Assembly: GCA_021234155.1 (NCBI GenBank)
Contig: JAJEKV010000015.1
Span: 12,584,304-12,648,303, forward strand
From: Isoetes taiwanensis
Lineage: Eukaryota > Streptophyta > Lycopodiopsida > Isoetales > Isoetaceae
Direction of reading: 5' to 3'
Length of the DNA: 64,000 nt
In this document: positions 9,086 through 20,564 of the stretch, piece by piece
How the letters are laid out: every line of letters begins with the position of its first letter
Numbering within the stretch: position 1 is the stretch's first letter
Program-made: the position numbers and the translations under genes
Notes under the pieces: model-generated
What the model was told of the DNA's origin: nothing
The model's database searches: none
The model's input: the letters and a program-made list of their open reading frames with translations, nothing else

Positions 9086-9500
9086 CTAAAAAACAAAACA
9101 TAGAGCATCTTCCTCTGGCGTTGCTCATCTGGTACAGAAGCACTGAAGGAAAAAAAACCAAATAAAAAACAAAATTGTTGTTCTACTTAACTCAGAGCAA
9201 AACAAAACTCCCTTGCTCTACTCGGCATAATGCAACATAAGCAGCTAAACTGCAGTGAAGCCAAAAATCAAAAGTAGCATGAAGTCTTATTCATACCTAT
9301 AAATTCAACGTTACATATCTGCTGCATCCACGCTTTAACTAAAGTAAAAAAACACAGGAAAAAAGCAAAAAAAAGGAAGCAAAAATAAAAAAAGCAGCTC
9401 AAAACATCAAATTTATATGATTTAAAATACATATCAAGCATCATAGTCCCAACCTTAGAAAACATACCTTAAAACAATATAAAATTAATTGTGCAGACTT
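9086..9500. other. AT-rich putative intron or 5' region of the H3-like gene
   Basis: No open frame of note. On the minus strand it ends in a pyrimidine-rich TTTTTTAG acceptor at 9086, and earlier acceptor- and donor-like sites are visible (for example TTCCTTCAG near 9145 and ATAG-GTATGA near 9297). An upstream exon of the H3-like gene could lie here or beyond, but I cannot fix it. Confidence 0.35.
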
Positions 9501-11200
9501 TATAGAGACTAGGGAGTTGAAATGATTTGGTTTGTTGGGTTTACTATGGCACGTTCAACTTCAATGACTATCTCGATATAATCTTCATTTTGGCTAAGGG
9601 TTTCGACGAATATTCAAGATTTTCTTTTTGGAGTTTCTGTGTACAAGGAGCACTCTGAGGAAGCTGAGATAGACTTTCACTATGTTCAATTTTTTTTCAA
9701 CATCATTTTGGAAAGTGCCATCAAGCTAGTGAAAAAACGCCTGTTCAACTAGTATCTTTGGATATGCTTAAATGATTGTGTTTACGTTGCTATTGTGTAC
9801 TTTGCTCCTCTTGATCCATATCGTTTTCGAGTTTATGACCATCCAAACTTGAATGCTAGTGCTCTGCTTTGTTATCTAGCTGCAGACATCTCCTTCTTCC
9901 AGTCCAAAAGGGAGGTTTTCATAATTGGTGATTTGAAGGGGAGACTATGCAACAAAAAGGTTGACATTAGCAGATGAAGGTAATCTTCTTTGGTTGCTAG
10001 AGCAACCCTAGTCATGGATCAGACAAAGTTTGGATCAGCATTGTAACCACATGGGTGCGTACATTCTGAAGCTTCATGAAGCTCATAACTTGATTGTATT
10101 TAATGGGATAGATTTTTTTCCTGCATCTCCTGGTTATACTTGTCATCAACCCAATGGTAGTATCACAATTGATTTACTATTGGGCAGACATGATATAGAT
10201 TTAACGTCAGACGTTATGATGAGCATGTAGACTTTGATCACTCTTCCATGCATGTTAACTTCAGGTTACAAGCTCTTCCAACAAATTTCAATACAAAAAA
10301 TAGTTTTATCATTAATGTGTTCATGCTAAAAATGCTTTTAGAATCCCTGTGAATAAGAAAGCTAGAAAACATCATTATAAACAGCTTGTGAAGCAAAAAA
10401 AAAAAGGGATTGGAATAGATCATATAAGAAAAGAAGTTTTGTTGAAATTGGCACAGACCCTGATTGATTTTGGTTGAGACAGAAATAAAATTATGATACT
10501 GGTGACGTATCTCAATTTGATCTATTAAATTGGTGAGAGCTTTATGTTGTACCTTCATGCAGTGAAATGCCAAAAGTGACAAGTAGCCAACTCAAACTCT
10601 TTGACAGTGCCGATGTAATAAGCACGCTCTAGCACATGGACAATGGAAAATCGTCTAACCTTAATGGGCTGATTATTGAGCTTTTTAAATGGGGTGGTGA
10701 CTTACTATGTAACAGCTTGTAGATATTTGTGATTTCCCCCCCCAAAGCGTTTTCCATCTGAATGATGCTCAAGTAAAGTCATTCCAATCCATAAATATGG
10801 AGATAAAACTAATATCGATAACTATAGAACAATTTTGGTCAGTAATATCTTCAAAAAGCTTTTTGCTTCAATGTTAGAAAATGAGTTTTTAAAATGGGCA
10901 GATGAGAATGATGAGCATGCTTATGGACAAGCTAGTTTTAGATATGGCTACTCCACAATAGACCATCTGGTTGCTTTAACAGTAATCATTGAGAGGGCAA
11001 AACGTAATAGAAAGAAAAGGTTTCTAGTCTTCATTGACCTTGTAAAGGCCTTTGACAAGGTAGATCGAGGGGATATAAATGCTAGACTGCATATGCTTCA
11101 AGTATCTTTAGAATCAAGGCAAGCAGTTGCAAGCTTATATTCCCCTTTTCATAATCCACATCAAACAAAGAACAGTCTTATTTGCTTTCCAACATAAACA
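9500..11200 (+). pseudogene. Decayed LINE ORF2 (endonuclease and RT parts)
   Basis: Broken plus-strand frames follow the order of a LINE ORF2. The first endonuclease part, 9795-9977, has YFAPLDPYRF and VFIIGDLKGR. The second, 10030-10230, has LVFNGIDFFP, GYTCHQPNGSITIDLLLGR. The RT fingers/palm, 10750-11197, has PIHKYGDKT, FKKLFASMLE, YGQASFRYGYSTIDHL, FLVFIDLVKAFDKV. It resembles the minus-strand LINE at 14.6-18.7 kb in order and motifs but is much more degraded. It is cut before the YADD active site, so it cannot be active. Confidence 0.85.
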
Positions 11201-11370
11201 GAAGCAATAGGCTTTTGATCTCTCGTCTAAGCACATTTTCTTACCATCTCCATGTTGAGACAAGGCGGTGGTATGGCAGTCCTTGCTATGAGAGATATTG
11301 CCCGAGCTGCTTTGATCCTAAGATTGAGTCCCAGGTATCATACTTTTTGGAATTGAACGGAGTGAATTGA

Positions 11371-11500
11371 ATTTCCTTTTCTCATCTGGGAAGACCAATA
11401 GGCCTATGGGACCTAAACAAAGAGAGAGCCAACAAACATATTACTGTCCAGGATTAAAAAACCCTGTCCTGAAGGGTTTTCTAGGGAAACACCTTAGCAT
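11371..11500 (-). mobile_element. LINE 3' terminal fragment with conserved hairpin
   Basis: Minus-strand copy of a 3'-end module also seen at 39256-39408, 41409-41570 and 56616-56765. It has an ATTACTG...CAGTAAT-type outer stem, an inner AAAACCC/GGGTTTT stem, and then GGTCCCATAGGCC. The terminal tail here is degenerate (AAATTCAATTC-like). It is opposite in strand to the LINE relic just before it, so it is a separate insertion. Confidence 0.65.
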
Positions 11501-11559
11501 TAATAAGCCTGCTGATAAACTGTACAGTGATACATTTCAAGGAAGTGTTGGAGGACAGA

Positions 11560-12376
11560 ACTGAGTGCGCATATCCATCACATCTTGGAGATAAAATCTC
11601 AGTATCCCCACTGAAGCCTATATAGCATCACATGGAGGGCAATGCCAATTAATCCCTAAACGCAAATTTGGCATAATTGAAAATACTTCGGCGGAGCTTT
11701 TTAGCATTTTACCACATCACTGCAAGTTCTCAGTTCCTACATTAGGGAGGTTTGGAAGGAAAGAACTGATATTTTAGATTTGTCCACATATATGGGTACC
11801 CTTGTAGATAGTGGTGCCTTTGACTAATTTATTTGGATTCATGTATTGTACATCTTTTCGCCATATAGACTTGAAGGTCTTTAATGGCGTGATTAACTTC
11901 TTGTTATTATTATATAAACTTGCATCGATTTGATGCAGTGAGCAATGTATATGGAACGATTGGCTTAAATATTTTAATGCAAATGGTTGAGGACTTTCTT
12001 TATTAACAGCACTTCAATTGTTTTTTAAGGCTATTTATATAACAAAATCCAAGATAAGGATTTGTTTAAATCTATCACTTGCTCTTTCTTCAAAGCATGA
12101 GTTGACAAGTGACAGAAAAAATGGTGGGTTAATCTTGTGATTGATAAAGGACATTAAATTCAAGGAATGGACTAGTTATGAAAGCAATCACCTTCAACAA
12201 CAATAAAAAACAACATTACTGTGGTTGAAAGATAGAAGAAGACAGAACAAAAACGTCAGCAGCAATAAAGGAATCACAAAAGCCAAGCTATTATATTTAA
12301 GACCACATGGTTTGGACTTTGTCTTTTTCTGAACCACCATCTTTTGTTCCAATAAGAGAGGTGTGGACCTTACTGC
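11560..12376. other. No gene recognised
   Basis: AT-rich intergenic sequence without a frame, repeat or RNA gene that I can support. Confidence 0.5.
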
Positions 12377-12554
12377 TTATAACAGACCATGGACAATGTC
12401 ATGTGACTCTACATGTCCATTTAAATTTTTAGCAGTTTGTTTGCGGCTTGATGCAAAGCCAGCTGACAGACTTGCTATTTGACCAATGCCACCATCAATT
12501 ACCAGCATTAAGAGCACTACAGTATATAATGTAAATGCACCTGCCACAAATCCA
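12377..12554 (-). CDS. Terminal exon of an unrecognised membrane protein
   Basis: On the minus strand a TTTTTAACAG acceptor (ending at 12555) leads into a frame that stops at 12377. It encodes GFVAGAFTLYTVVLLMLVID, one clear membrane span, followed by a polar tail with SSRKQTAKNLNGH. This pattern looks like the last exon of a multi-exon membrane protein. I did not find the upstream exons. It could be a fragment, and it need not belong to the DUF1677 gene further upstream on the same strand. Confidence 0.4.
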
Positions 12555-12599
12555 CTGTTAAAAATGCAAAAAAATGAATGCCTTATCATGTCCAGGGCA

Positions 12600-13250
12600 T
12601 CCTAGCCTAACAGAATAAATGTTCACATCAACCTGTCTTATGCTAGGCATCATATCAGCATGAAGACAAGAAGTGTTTTTATTTGTCTCGAAGCTACAAC
12701 TCAGACAAAAAATTCCTGGCCAGTGCCTTTATACCTGCCCTTAGTCAGCTCTCAAAATAGTTGGATCAAGTGGATCACTACCGTTTGTAGTTGTAAGTTG
12801 AAAGCCATACTTTTACACTGAAGCATGATCATGAGAAAAGGTTCCATTTTTTATATGGTTTGCTCAGGCATACAACATGTATAGACATTCCAAACTGTGC
12901 ATTTCTTGACGGAAATGCAATTATTGTCAAGGTTGGTGAATTACTATCAACTTGTATGCAACAATCCACCACAGATTCTGACTAATCCTGAGCAATATAA
13001 TATTATGTGTGCATGCTACCAAAATTTGCTTAGGGCTCACATAGCCTTTGTTCCATTTCAAACATCATTTTTTTTTCCTTAATAATTTGAATAACCCTCC
13101 AGCAGTGAGAGTGGTAAAGAACTTGCACAGATAATCCAGAATGGCCATTCTTCCATCACTGTGCATTTCATATTATTGGACCCCTAGCTTTCTGAACAAA
13201 AACCTTTAAGCTGTACAGAATGATATGCCTGTGTGATGTAGTAGATAATG
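12600..13250. other. Intergenic, downstream of the DUF1677 gene
   Basis: AT-rich sequence holding the presumed 3'UTR of the DUF1677 gene. Nothing else is recognised. Confidence 0.45.
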
Positions 13251-13763
13251 TTATCTGCTAAGAGATGAGATGCTGCTATTGCTCCTGGTGAGCCCAGTTC
13301 GATAACGAAAATTTTTAGAAACAACTGTGCTCTTCACAGGGCCCTGGATAAGACGGCGCAGGAAGAGCGTTCTCATTGATGATGTAGCAGCCAATTGGAC
13401 TGCAGGAATTGCTCGTGTGGAGGTATTGAACTGAATACATACCCTATTATGCAATTCCAAGGCTTCTTCTATTGAATTAGCTCTTCCCATCAGACATTCT
13501 TCTTTTGTAGCTTCAGCACATAAACCACACATAAACTGACCACAATAAGCTGCCCTAATTCTCTGCACATATGCTGTAGTACAATCTTCCACAAATCCAC
13601 AGCATTGACATTTGGCCTCTTCTTCTTCCATAATTGTCGCCAAACCCTCCTCTGCTATAATTGTGCCAAGTATTACACCTGAATCTGATGCCGCCCTTTG
13701 CAAAGACATAGGCTTTTCCATCATAAACAGATCATTTCCCCCAGATCCTTCAAGGGTTGTCAT
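13251..13763 (-). CDS. DUF1677 family protein
   Basis: A 170-residue single-exon frame from ATG at 13763 to a stop at 13251. It contains the cysteine-rich signature of the plant DUF1677 family: CQCCGFVEDCTTAYV, then IRAAYCGQFMCGLCAEA and TKEE, at about residues 52-90. The N-terminal 50 residues are acidic and low-complexity. The C-terminal part is basic and serine-rich (RSNSSISSLSR). The length fits the family, whose members are small plant-specific proteins of unknown biochemical role with a likely zinc-binding motif. All the cysteines seen are intact and there is no stop or shift, so this appears to be a functional gene. The start is the first ATG giving the full domain. Confidence 0.85.
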   Translation of the reverse strand: MTTLEGSGGNDLFMMEKPMSLQRAASDSGVILGTIIAEEGLATIMEEEEAKCQCCGFVEDCTTAYVQRIRAAYCGQFMCGLCAEATKEECLMGRANSIEEALELHNRVCIQFNTSTRAIPAVQLAATSSMRTLFLRRLIQGPVKSTVVSKNFRYRTGLTRSNSSISSLSR

Positions 13764-14179
13764 ATCTAGCTTCTACACAGCCCAAGCGCAGGATACTTGT
13801 GGAACCCAAGACGAAATTGAGCCCAAGATGCTAGTTGACAGATACGAGAACACTAAACAGAGCTCTGGATCGCTGCTGAATCAATACAAGAAGCCAAGAC
13901 TAGCAAAAATGAATTCTTTCACCTTAAGACCAAATCCCCAAAAAAGAAGAGCAGATCTGAAGCTAAAACAACCGGAAGAAAGCTGGAAGTGTGATTTAGA
14001 GGAACACGAAATTAACAAATCTAGCAAGTAGACGATCGATACAGCTAGATCCACAGCTGCCGCCAAAAGCCAAGGCGCCGGAGAACTCCCAAAAATTTCT
14101 ATCAAAACGCGGTTTTTTTGGTGGAGCATATACCCTATGACGTGGAGACTTCCTCGAGTCTCATTTTTGCCTTCTAAGC
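13764..14179. other. Upstream region of the DUF1677 gene
   Basis: Probable 5' flank of the DUF1677 gene. The open frames on both strands have no family resemblance, and no clear TATA box was identified. Confidence 0.35.
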
Positions 14180-14281
14180 TTTGTTCCATTTATGCCCCCT
14201 ACTCATGCCCCTTTTTGGCGAACCTTAATTTTGTTCCATTTATGCCCCCTACTCATGCCCCTTTTTGGCGAACCTTAATTG
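14180..14281. repeat. 51-bp tandem duplication
   Basis: Two adjacent, essentially identical 51-bp units, each reading from TTTGTTCCATTTATGCCCCC to GGCGAACCTTAATT. Confidence 0.85.
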
Positions 14282-14283
14282 GG

Positions 14284-14350
14284 TTACTAGTAATGGTGCC
14301 CAGCGTTACTAGCTATACTAGTAATGGTGCCCAACGTTGCTGGGTATTAG
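14284..14350. repeat. Short repeat with TACTAGTAATGGTGCCCA units
   Basis: Two partial units beginning TACTAGTAATGGTGCCCA. The first forms CTAGTAA...TTACTAG inverted ends. A diverged relative (GTTACTAGTGATAGTGCCTA) occurs near 41962, so this is a dispersed repeat fragment. Confidence 0.5.
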
Positions 14351-14614
14351 TTGGAAACCAGCAGATGATAAGTGAGCAATAGAAAATAGTGCATAAAATC
14401 TAGTGCTGGTGAATGAATTAATCTTGTCCACGTCTTAAGAATTACACATTGAACAAAGTTTGTCATAAGAGATCCACTGAATTTCATTGTTGGTTCTATG
14501 GCAAGTTAAGGGGCTATTTTAGTGAAATCTAATGTTGGTAATTAAATTAACATTTTCCATGTTTACACATTGAATAGCTATCATTCATGTGGAGTTCCAT
14601 CCCCCATTGCAAAT

Positions 14615-14633
14615 TATAATAATAATAATAATA
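14615..14633. repeat. (TAA)n tail of the LINE
   Basis: Five TAA units plus a partial one mark the 3' terminus of the minus-strand LINE. The tail is a microsatellite rather than poly(A), as in other LINE ends in this window. Confidence 0.7.
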
Positions 14634-14683
14634 TGTGTCTAGCTCACGTAGGGCCTCGAGAGACCATGGAGCCTGAAAAACTT

Positions 14684-17600
14684 TTACAACTTCAACAGTA
14701 GAGAACGATGTGCATCCACCGCTCTCATGTATAAACTCAAGCGCATAGGTGATAGCGCTAATAGTGAATGAAAATCAGCCACTTGAATGTTGAACTGCTC
14801 CCTGATATGGTGATATGCCGTGCAATGTATAAACATATGGTACTCATCCTCAATTTGGCTTTCTTCGCATACCTTGCAAATACGATCCTCAACAGGGATT
14901 TTAGACCACCGACCAGTCTCAATTGCGAGTCTGTGTGAGCCTGTTCTGTACCTGGCAACAATCTGTTTATAACCTCTCGGAATGTCTGCATTCAAATAAG
15001 CTTGGCTCCCATATTCAAACGGTTGGTTCACATTGGCCCTGTAATACATCATCTTTTTTCCTGGAGCTTCCCATAAGTGTTCTACTGCAAGTTTCTCCAG
15101 CAATTCTCTCGTGTCCGACTTATTATTCGGCCAATTGGCATCCGTCACACCCCATCTGCTTGCCCATTCCCTGATGTCTTTCATCCATCCAGATGTTTCT
15201 GAGCTCAACAATGCCTGATAGGATACCCGATCTATTGGCTGCTCCTGTACCCTGTTGACAAAGTTGATTGCCTGGAAGAGTGCTTCCAATTCCATTGGAA
15301 AAAGGCCAGCCTCGGCCAGCATGATTGCATAAGGGATCTGAGGCTTTATACCTAATTCCTCGCGGAGAAAGGTCTTCTGGATGGATTCGACCTGCTGCCA
15401 TAACTTAGAAGATATATCTGGTCCCCATATGGGCGCACCATACAGCAGGACAGTCTGGACTAAAGTTTTAAAGAGTACCTTTTTGAGTCCCCAATCCGTG
15501 AGAGAAGCTCTGCTACATTTTGAAAGCATGCTGTACAACGCCGCCTTGCTTCCTGTGACCCTGCGTTTGATGCACTCTTTCCAATTGTATTTGGATGAGA
15601 AATCAATCCCCAGGTATTTAAAGCATTCAACTGTCTCTAACTCCATCCCATTGTATTTGAAAATCGGCCTGTCTCTGGTGCCAAATACCATTATCTTTGA
15701 CTTAGACACATTAACTGTCATCTGTTTTTCCATGCAAAAGGACTCCAGACATTGCAAATGCTTTTGTAAGATATGCTCTTTGTTTGCCACTAACACCACA
15801 TCATCTGCGTACAGAAGTAATTGCACAATATGTGTACCGATTCTCGATCCAGACAGGGACCGCTCCTTCAGCCAGTCTTCTAGCTCATCTATAAAGATGC
15901 CAAATAGCGTAGGGGACAGCGGGCATCCCTGGCGCACTCCAATGGTGCTTTTTATGACTGTGTTAACTTTACATGACAGCTTGATCAGCACTTCTGCATA
16001 TAATTGGGAGATTGCCTCCCTGATTTCCATTGGAACACCAAGCTGAGCCATCCTTTCACTCAGTTTTCTTCTCGGAATCGTATCGAATGCTTTTGCAAAA
16101 TCAATAAAGGCAATGTATAGTGCAGTATTGGGAGATTTGGCTTTTTCTACAAGCACCCACAGTGTCAGCGCATGGTCTAGTGTGTTATGGTCACTTCTGA
16201 AACCTGCCTGGTATGCAGAGCGTTTACCTTCCTCTTCTGCCCAAGTGCTTAATCTGCTCTCCAACAAACTGCCCAGGATCTTTGCAAAAGTGCTGCCAAT
16301 TAAGATAGTTCTATAATTGGTAGCCACTTTCTTGTCTCCAGACTTGTAGATTGGGTGGACACGGTTTATCCTCCAATTGTCTGGCATCCCTTGCCTGAGA
16401 CACATATTCAATATTCTTGTGAGGATGGAGATTGTTCTATGTCCGCCCCATTTTAAGAGTTCCACGCAAATGCCATCAGAATCATGCGCTTTGTTGTTTG
16501 CCATGTTTGCCAGGATATCTTTAACCTCATCCTCTAGAAATAGATCCATGTTTGAGGCCATGATTGGCATGCTATCAGCACCTTTTTTCTCATAAATATC
16601 TTTCACTAAATTTAGTAGGCCATCTATATCCAAAATCGCCTGTTCTGATTTACCTTTTAGGATGCTCCAAAATGACCTGGGCGTTTTCTTGAAGTGTTCA
16701 GCTAGATCCAACTGTCGTTGTTTGTAAAACAAGCGTTTCTTATTTCTCAAAAACTTCATGTACCATGCAGGTTTGATGATGCAGTTTTGTGGCAGACTTT
16801 TTCGTGCTATCTCACACTCGGAATCCCACCATGCATTACATGGTTTTCCTTGACGATGCCTTTTGGAGATTCCAAATGTTTCTTTACCAGCATCTAGCAG
16901 CAAGTTCTCAAATTTGTGCGCATCTTCAACCACCAATCCTGACCATGTGCTATGTGCTAACAACCCTTCGATTTTCTTCTTATACGAGCTACACATTTTG
17001 TAATTGATTTTCAGTCTAGGAGTGTGATGTGGTTGCTGCCAATCAGCATTTGTGTCAATCTTAAGCACCATGTGCAATGGAGTGTGATCAGATTCCACAA
17101 GTTTCTCTCCTACAAAACAATCCTGTAGAAAGTCTACATTTCGTGCCAGGATGTAATCTATTGTGCTTGCACCTGCATGATTTATGCATGTAAAATGCCC
17201 TGATCTTGGAAACAATCTCATCCCGTTGATGATTTTCAGCTGACATACAATACCGAGTTCCAACAAAGACTCTCCCATGCTATTTGTAATTGTATGCTCA
17301 GATGTTCTGCTGAAAAACACATTTTCTACTTCATTCAAACGCAGATCTGATATATCTTCATATGTTTGGCATTGCTTTTGGCCAGTACGAGCATTGAAGT
17401 CTCCCAATACGAATACTTCCCCTTTGGATTGATATCTTATGATATCTGAGCATAGCATATTGAAAGGGTCATCCCTGCATAAATTCTGTTTGTCATAGAT
17501 CTTGGCATTGCTTGGCGCAAAATAGCATATTGCAAAATAAAGATCTCGCCTTTTAGTTTTAACCTGTAACCAAATATATTGGTTATTGTCATCCTGCTGT

Positions 17601-17853
17601 ACAATTTGGCATTCCCGTGTCAATTGAGATTTGCTGAAAACAGCGATCCCACAAAACCACGCCCTACCCCTGGCAGTTTGTCATTCCAGACATGCCCAAC
17701 TAGGTCAAACCCTGCCATGTCTGGAGGTATTTGGCGAAATTGGTGTGCCCATGTCTCCGTGAAGAAGACCAAGTCCTGCTCCTGCCATACATCAGATGTA
17801 GCATTCACCTTTGCTTGGTTTAAACCATGTGCATTCCATAGGCTTATTCTCAA
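14684..17853 (-). pseudogene. LINE ORF2: AP endonuclease, reverse transcriptase, C-terminal zinc motif
   Basis: About 1056 codons with a single frameshift near 17655, in a T-rich stretch just after GRGF. The part from 17623 down is a 979-codon open frame. Motifs in order: ISLWNAHGLNQ, FFTETW (endonuclease start); GEVFVLGDFNARTG; STIDYILAR and ESDHTPLH (endonuclease end); RVHPIYKSGDKKVATNYRTI, AYQAGFRSDHNTLDHAL, FIDFAKAFDTIPRRKL, GVRQGCPLSPTLFG, LLLYADDVVLVANK (RT with the YADD site); HRLAIETGRWS; and a CKVC...HMFIHC zinc motif near the end. All catalytic motifs are intact. One base separates this copy from a complete ORF2, so the loss is recent or may be an assembly error. Confidence 0.95.
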
Positions 17854-17904
17854 GACCCTGCTTTCCTATTGCCGCTTCCTGTTTGTGACTATTGCTTTCC
17901 CTCC

Positions 17905-18588
17905 TCAATCCAGATAAGCAACAAAACCTAATGCCCTTGCCTCCTTAACTCTGATCCATTCTTTCTTCCTGTTTTCCAACTGGGTTGGAGTTAGATCCAC
18001 ATCTAACCAGATCTTTTCCCCTTTCAAAGTGTTTCTGTTTTGGAGGATTCTGTCTCTTGCTTCCTTGTTTTCCAATTTAACCAATATTGGACGAGTATAA
18101 GATCCGGGCTTCCCCAATCTCCTTGCAGATATGACCTTTGGTTCATGCAGATACATGGTATTTGCAAAGAATTTATCTACTATGGCCATGACATCTTCCT
18201 CTTCAATTTCTGGAATACCGGAAATCTTAAGGTTTTTAGCCCTAGCCTCTTGGTCAGCTTGTTCTGCCGAGATGTATTGGTGATGCAGTTTCATTTGTTC
18301 TTTTGTGGTTTGTGCAACCAAGGAAGCCAGGTTTGATTCTAGAGCTTCGATCTGTGTGCTATAGTCTGGTTCAGGCCTTTGGAGAGATGCTAAATTGGCC
18401 TGTTCTTTTAGGGAGGCGTTCTGAAGAATAAGTTCGTCCATGGCTTTCTTCATGCCAGAAACTTCGTTTCTTAGCATCGTGATTTCTGTTTTCATTTCTT
18501 GCAGTGCAGCCAACACTTGGGCTGAATCCATTTCATAGTCCTGTGGATCTCCCTTGCGGGGAGACCCGGACTTCTTCGACCGTGTCAT
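17905..18588 (-). CDS. LINE ORF1 protein (coiled coil with RNA-binding fold)
   Basis: A 227-residue frame 51 bp upstream of ORF2. A basic start (MTRSKKSGSPRKGD) is followed by a long heptad-like coiled coil (about residues 20-110, e.g. VLAALQEMKTEITMLRNEV). Then comes an L1 ORF1p-like RRM region with NLKISGIPE, VISARRLGKPG, RPILVKLENKEARDRIL and a basic C-terminal part with EWIRVKEARALGFVAYLD. L1-type ORF1 proteins trimerise through the coiled coil and bind LINE RNA. This order and length match that architecture. No stop or frameshift is visible. The upstream end, with an ATG at 18588, is followed by a short GC-richer leader. Confidence 0.9.
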   Translation of the reverse strand: MTRSKKSGSPRKGDPQDYEMDSAQVLAALQEMKTEITMLRNEVSGMKKAMDELILQNASLKEQANLASLQRPEPDYSTQIEALESNLASLVAQTTKEQMKLHHQYISAEQADQEARAKNLKISGIPEIEEEDVMAIVDKFFANTMYLHEPKVISARRLGKPGSYTRPILVKLENKEARDRILQNRNTLKGEKIWLDVDLTPTQLENRKKEWIRVKEARALGFVAYLD

Positions 18589-18691
18589 ATACGAAAAGCA
18601 GATGGCGCCAACCTATGCGCCAGCGTTCCTGTAACAAAATTAGGCCCTTTTCGAGAAATGCCACCTCTAGGAAAAGACATTAAGTGCAAAT

Positions 18692-19414
18692 GTGAAAAAT
18701 ATGTAGCCAAAAGGTGAAAAGATTAATTTTACTCAAGTGTGATGTGTATTCATTTGACTTCGCAATCTAAAGAGCACATCAAAGGTGAGTATCATGCCTA
18801 TGAAAGTAACCACTTTGAAAGAATAAATCATCTGCATAGATTAAAAATTTGTTGAGAACACATCCTTTGGGTCCATTCAGATTCCTTTGGGTCCATTCCA
18901 AATCTGATCGCACCATGTATTTGAATTTGAAAGACATGTACCAAGGAAGTGTGTTTAAGAATTTGAAAGGAAGTGTACAAAAAAATCCATGTGCTTGTGA
19001 ATTAGAATGAAATGTACAATCAGTGCACCAGCCAACCAAACATGGTGCTGGAGAGAAAATTATCAGCTAATGCCATAATACTAACTGCTAAGAATTTACA
19101 TAGACTTAACAGATTAGTCTCAAACTTCTCTAACAATAGATACATATGGCCATATTGGCATGGAGATGGACGAAACATGCATATATGTCTCCTTGCAAAC
19201 ATGGCGCACCCTACAACTTTGTCCCATGTTCAAACAGGATTGCACATCCACTCAGGATTGCACATCCAACTCTCCTTGGCAGCTACACGTACAAAGAAGG
19301 CTTGACCTTCAGCACTGTTAGGTGGTAGCTCCTAATCCAGGAGACTTGTCCGCTAGTTTAGGTAGTTGCAACAGGCTAAACTATGGCTTGTACACCCTTC
19401 CAAGATCTCTTGCT
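18692..19414. other. No gene recognised
   Basis: AT-rich sequence. A 19-bp direct repeat containing CCTTTGGGTCCATTC occurs twice near 18866-18900. Open frames are short and unsupported. Confidence 0.45.
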
Positions 19415-20082
19415 TCAATAAAAACCAAAGCTCGACATGATCTGCCAAAAGATTAAAAATGCCAGGGTGATTCTACAATGACAACTATAACAGATCGAGC
19501 ATTCGTTGCTATACCTTGGCATCCAGATTTGCATGTGTGATTGCGCTCATAAGCTCCAAATATGCCTGGAAAAATATAAAAAGCAGAGCCATCTATCAAA
19601 TTATTTCATGGCATGGATTTTTTGCTCATTTGAGTAACATGCATAGTATTGTGCATAACTGTAGATGACAGAACTGTGCGTATGCTGCAAGAAGCTAAAT
19701 GGTAGGCCTGAACGTTTTGACCAGGCAATAAGGATGGCTTGTGAACTTGTTAAGACCATAAGAGCCACAGTTATGACTGTTCTGTAAGTGAGGTTGTGGC
19801 CAAAAAAAAGAGATTTACCTGTAAGAAGTTAGAGCCCAAGTCAAGCTGATTAGACTGAAATAAGTACTTATACTTATGATAAGTTCTCCCCACTCCAGAA
19901 AGCTCTGTGTGCAATGTATTGCCCCTGTTTTTTGGATTGAACTCTGCAGTAGTGTTGGATCCATATTTTGCCAGATTGGGGCCACCCTTTTCATCATCCC
20001 TATATGAGCTAGCTCTATTTTTGAAAGAAAAATCATTCTTTTTCTTCGTATGCAGCATTGTGCTTGGCATTACCTCTGGCCC
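19415..20082 (-). CDS. 3' exons of an unrecognised multi-exon gene
   Basis: Three minus-strand exons fit together with consistent phase 0 and consensus splice sites. Exon 20082-19819 (88 codons) has a CTGCAG acceptor and an ACAG/GTAAAT donor. Exon 19565-19515 (17 codons) has a TTTCCAG acceptor and an AAG/GTATAG donor. A last exon 19441-19415 follows TTTTGGCAG and ends in TGA. The spliced frame reads GPEVMPSTMLHTKKKNDFSF ... ELSGVGRTYHKYKYLFQSNQ ... FLQ-AYLELMSAITHANLDAK-IMSSFGFY. It is polar and basic with no obvious domain. A possible earlier exon, ending FAWQRER before a GTAAGAG donor, lies near 20463-20500. I do not recognise the family. Conservation of phase and splice sites across three exons argues for a real gene. 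Confidence 0.5.
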
Positions 20083-20564
20083 CTGCAGAAAAATGTGGAT
20101 TAATGATGCATATCAATCAATGCAACAAAATTTGCAGGCAAATACAATCCTATGGCTTTTTTTATAGATGAATTACTAACGTTTTTCTACTCTAATTTGC
20201 TATCACAACTTGTCTTCAGTCATAGAAGATGTTGCAAGAAAGTTTGGACCATGAAACATGCAGAAGAACGAAAGATGTGCACAAAAAATAAAAGATCTGT
20301 AAAACCATCTCCACATCATAATATTTGAAACCTCAAGAGCATAATGATCAAGATTTACAATCAATAAAATTATTTCAACAATTCAAGAAGTCAAGTAATT
20401 GGGTCTATCGCTAATGTAAGAAACACTTAAATCATCAAATGCATATAATAAGACTCTTACTCTTTCACGCTGCCATGCAAACCGTGTTATTCTCTTGATT
20501 TTTTAGCATTGTAGATCTCCCTCAACCTGGCAAAAAGAGGAGGCAACCAGCAACCATTAATACA

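Larger units (their letters stand above)
14615..18684 (-). mobile_element. Nearly full-length two-ORF LINE
   Basis: Minus-strand non-LTR retrotransposon with ORF1 (17905-18588), ORF2 (14684-17853) and a 3' end in (TAA)5 on the plus strand at 14617-14631. Both ORFs are almost intact, making this the youngest-looking large element in the window. The possible target duplication TGCAAAT (14608-14614 and 18685-18691) is short and could be chance, so the outer limits are approximate. The LINE moves by target-primed reverse transcription using its own endonuclease and RT. Confidence 0.85.

Noticed and set aside
14608-18691. TGCAAAT as the target-site duplication of the large LINE
   Set aside because: Only 7 bp in AT-rich DNA, so chance is likely; it was used only as an approximate boundary.
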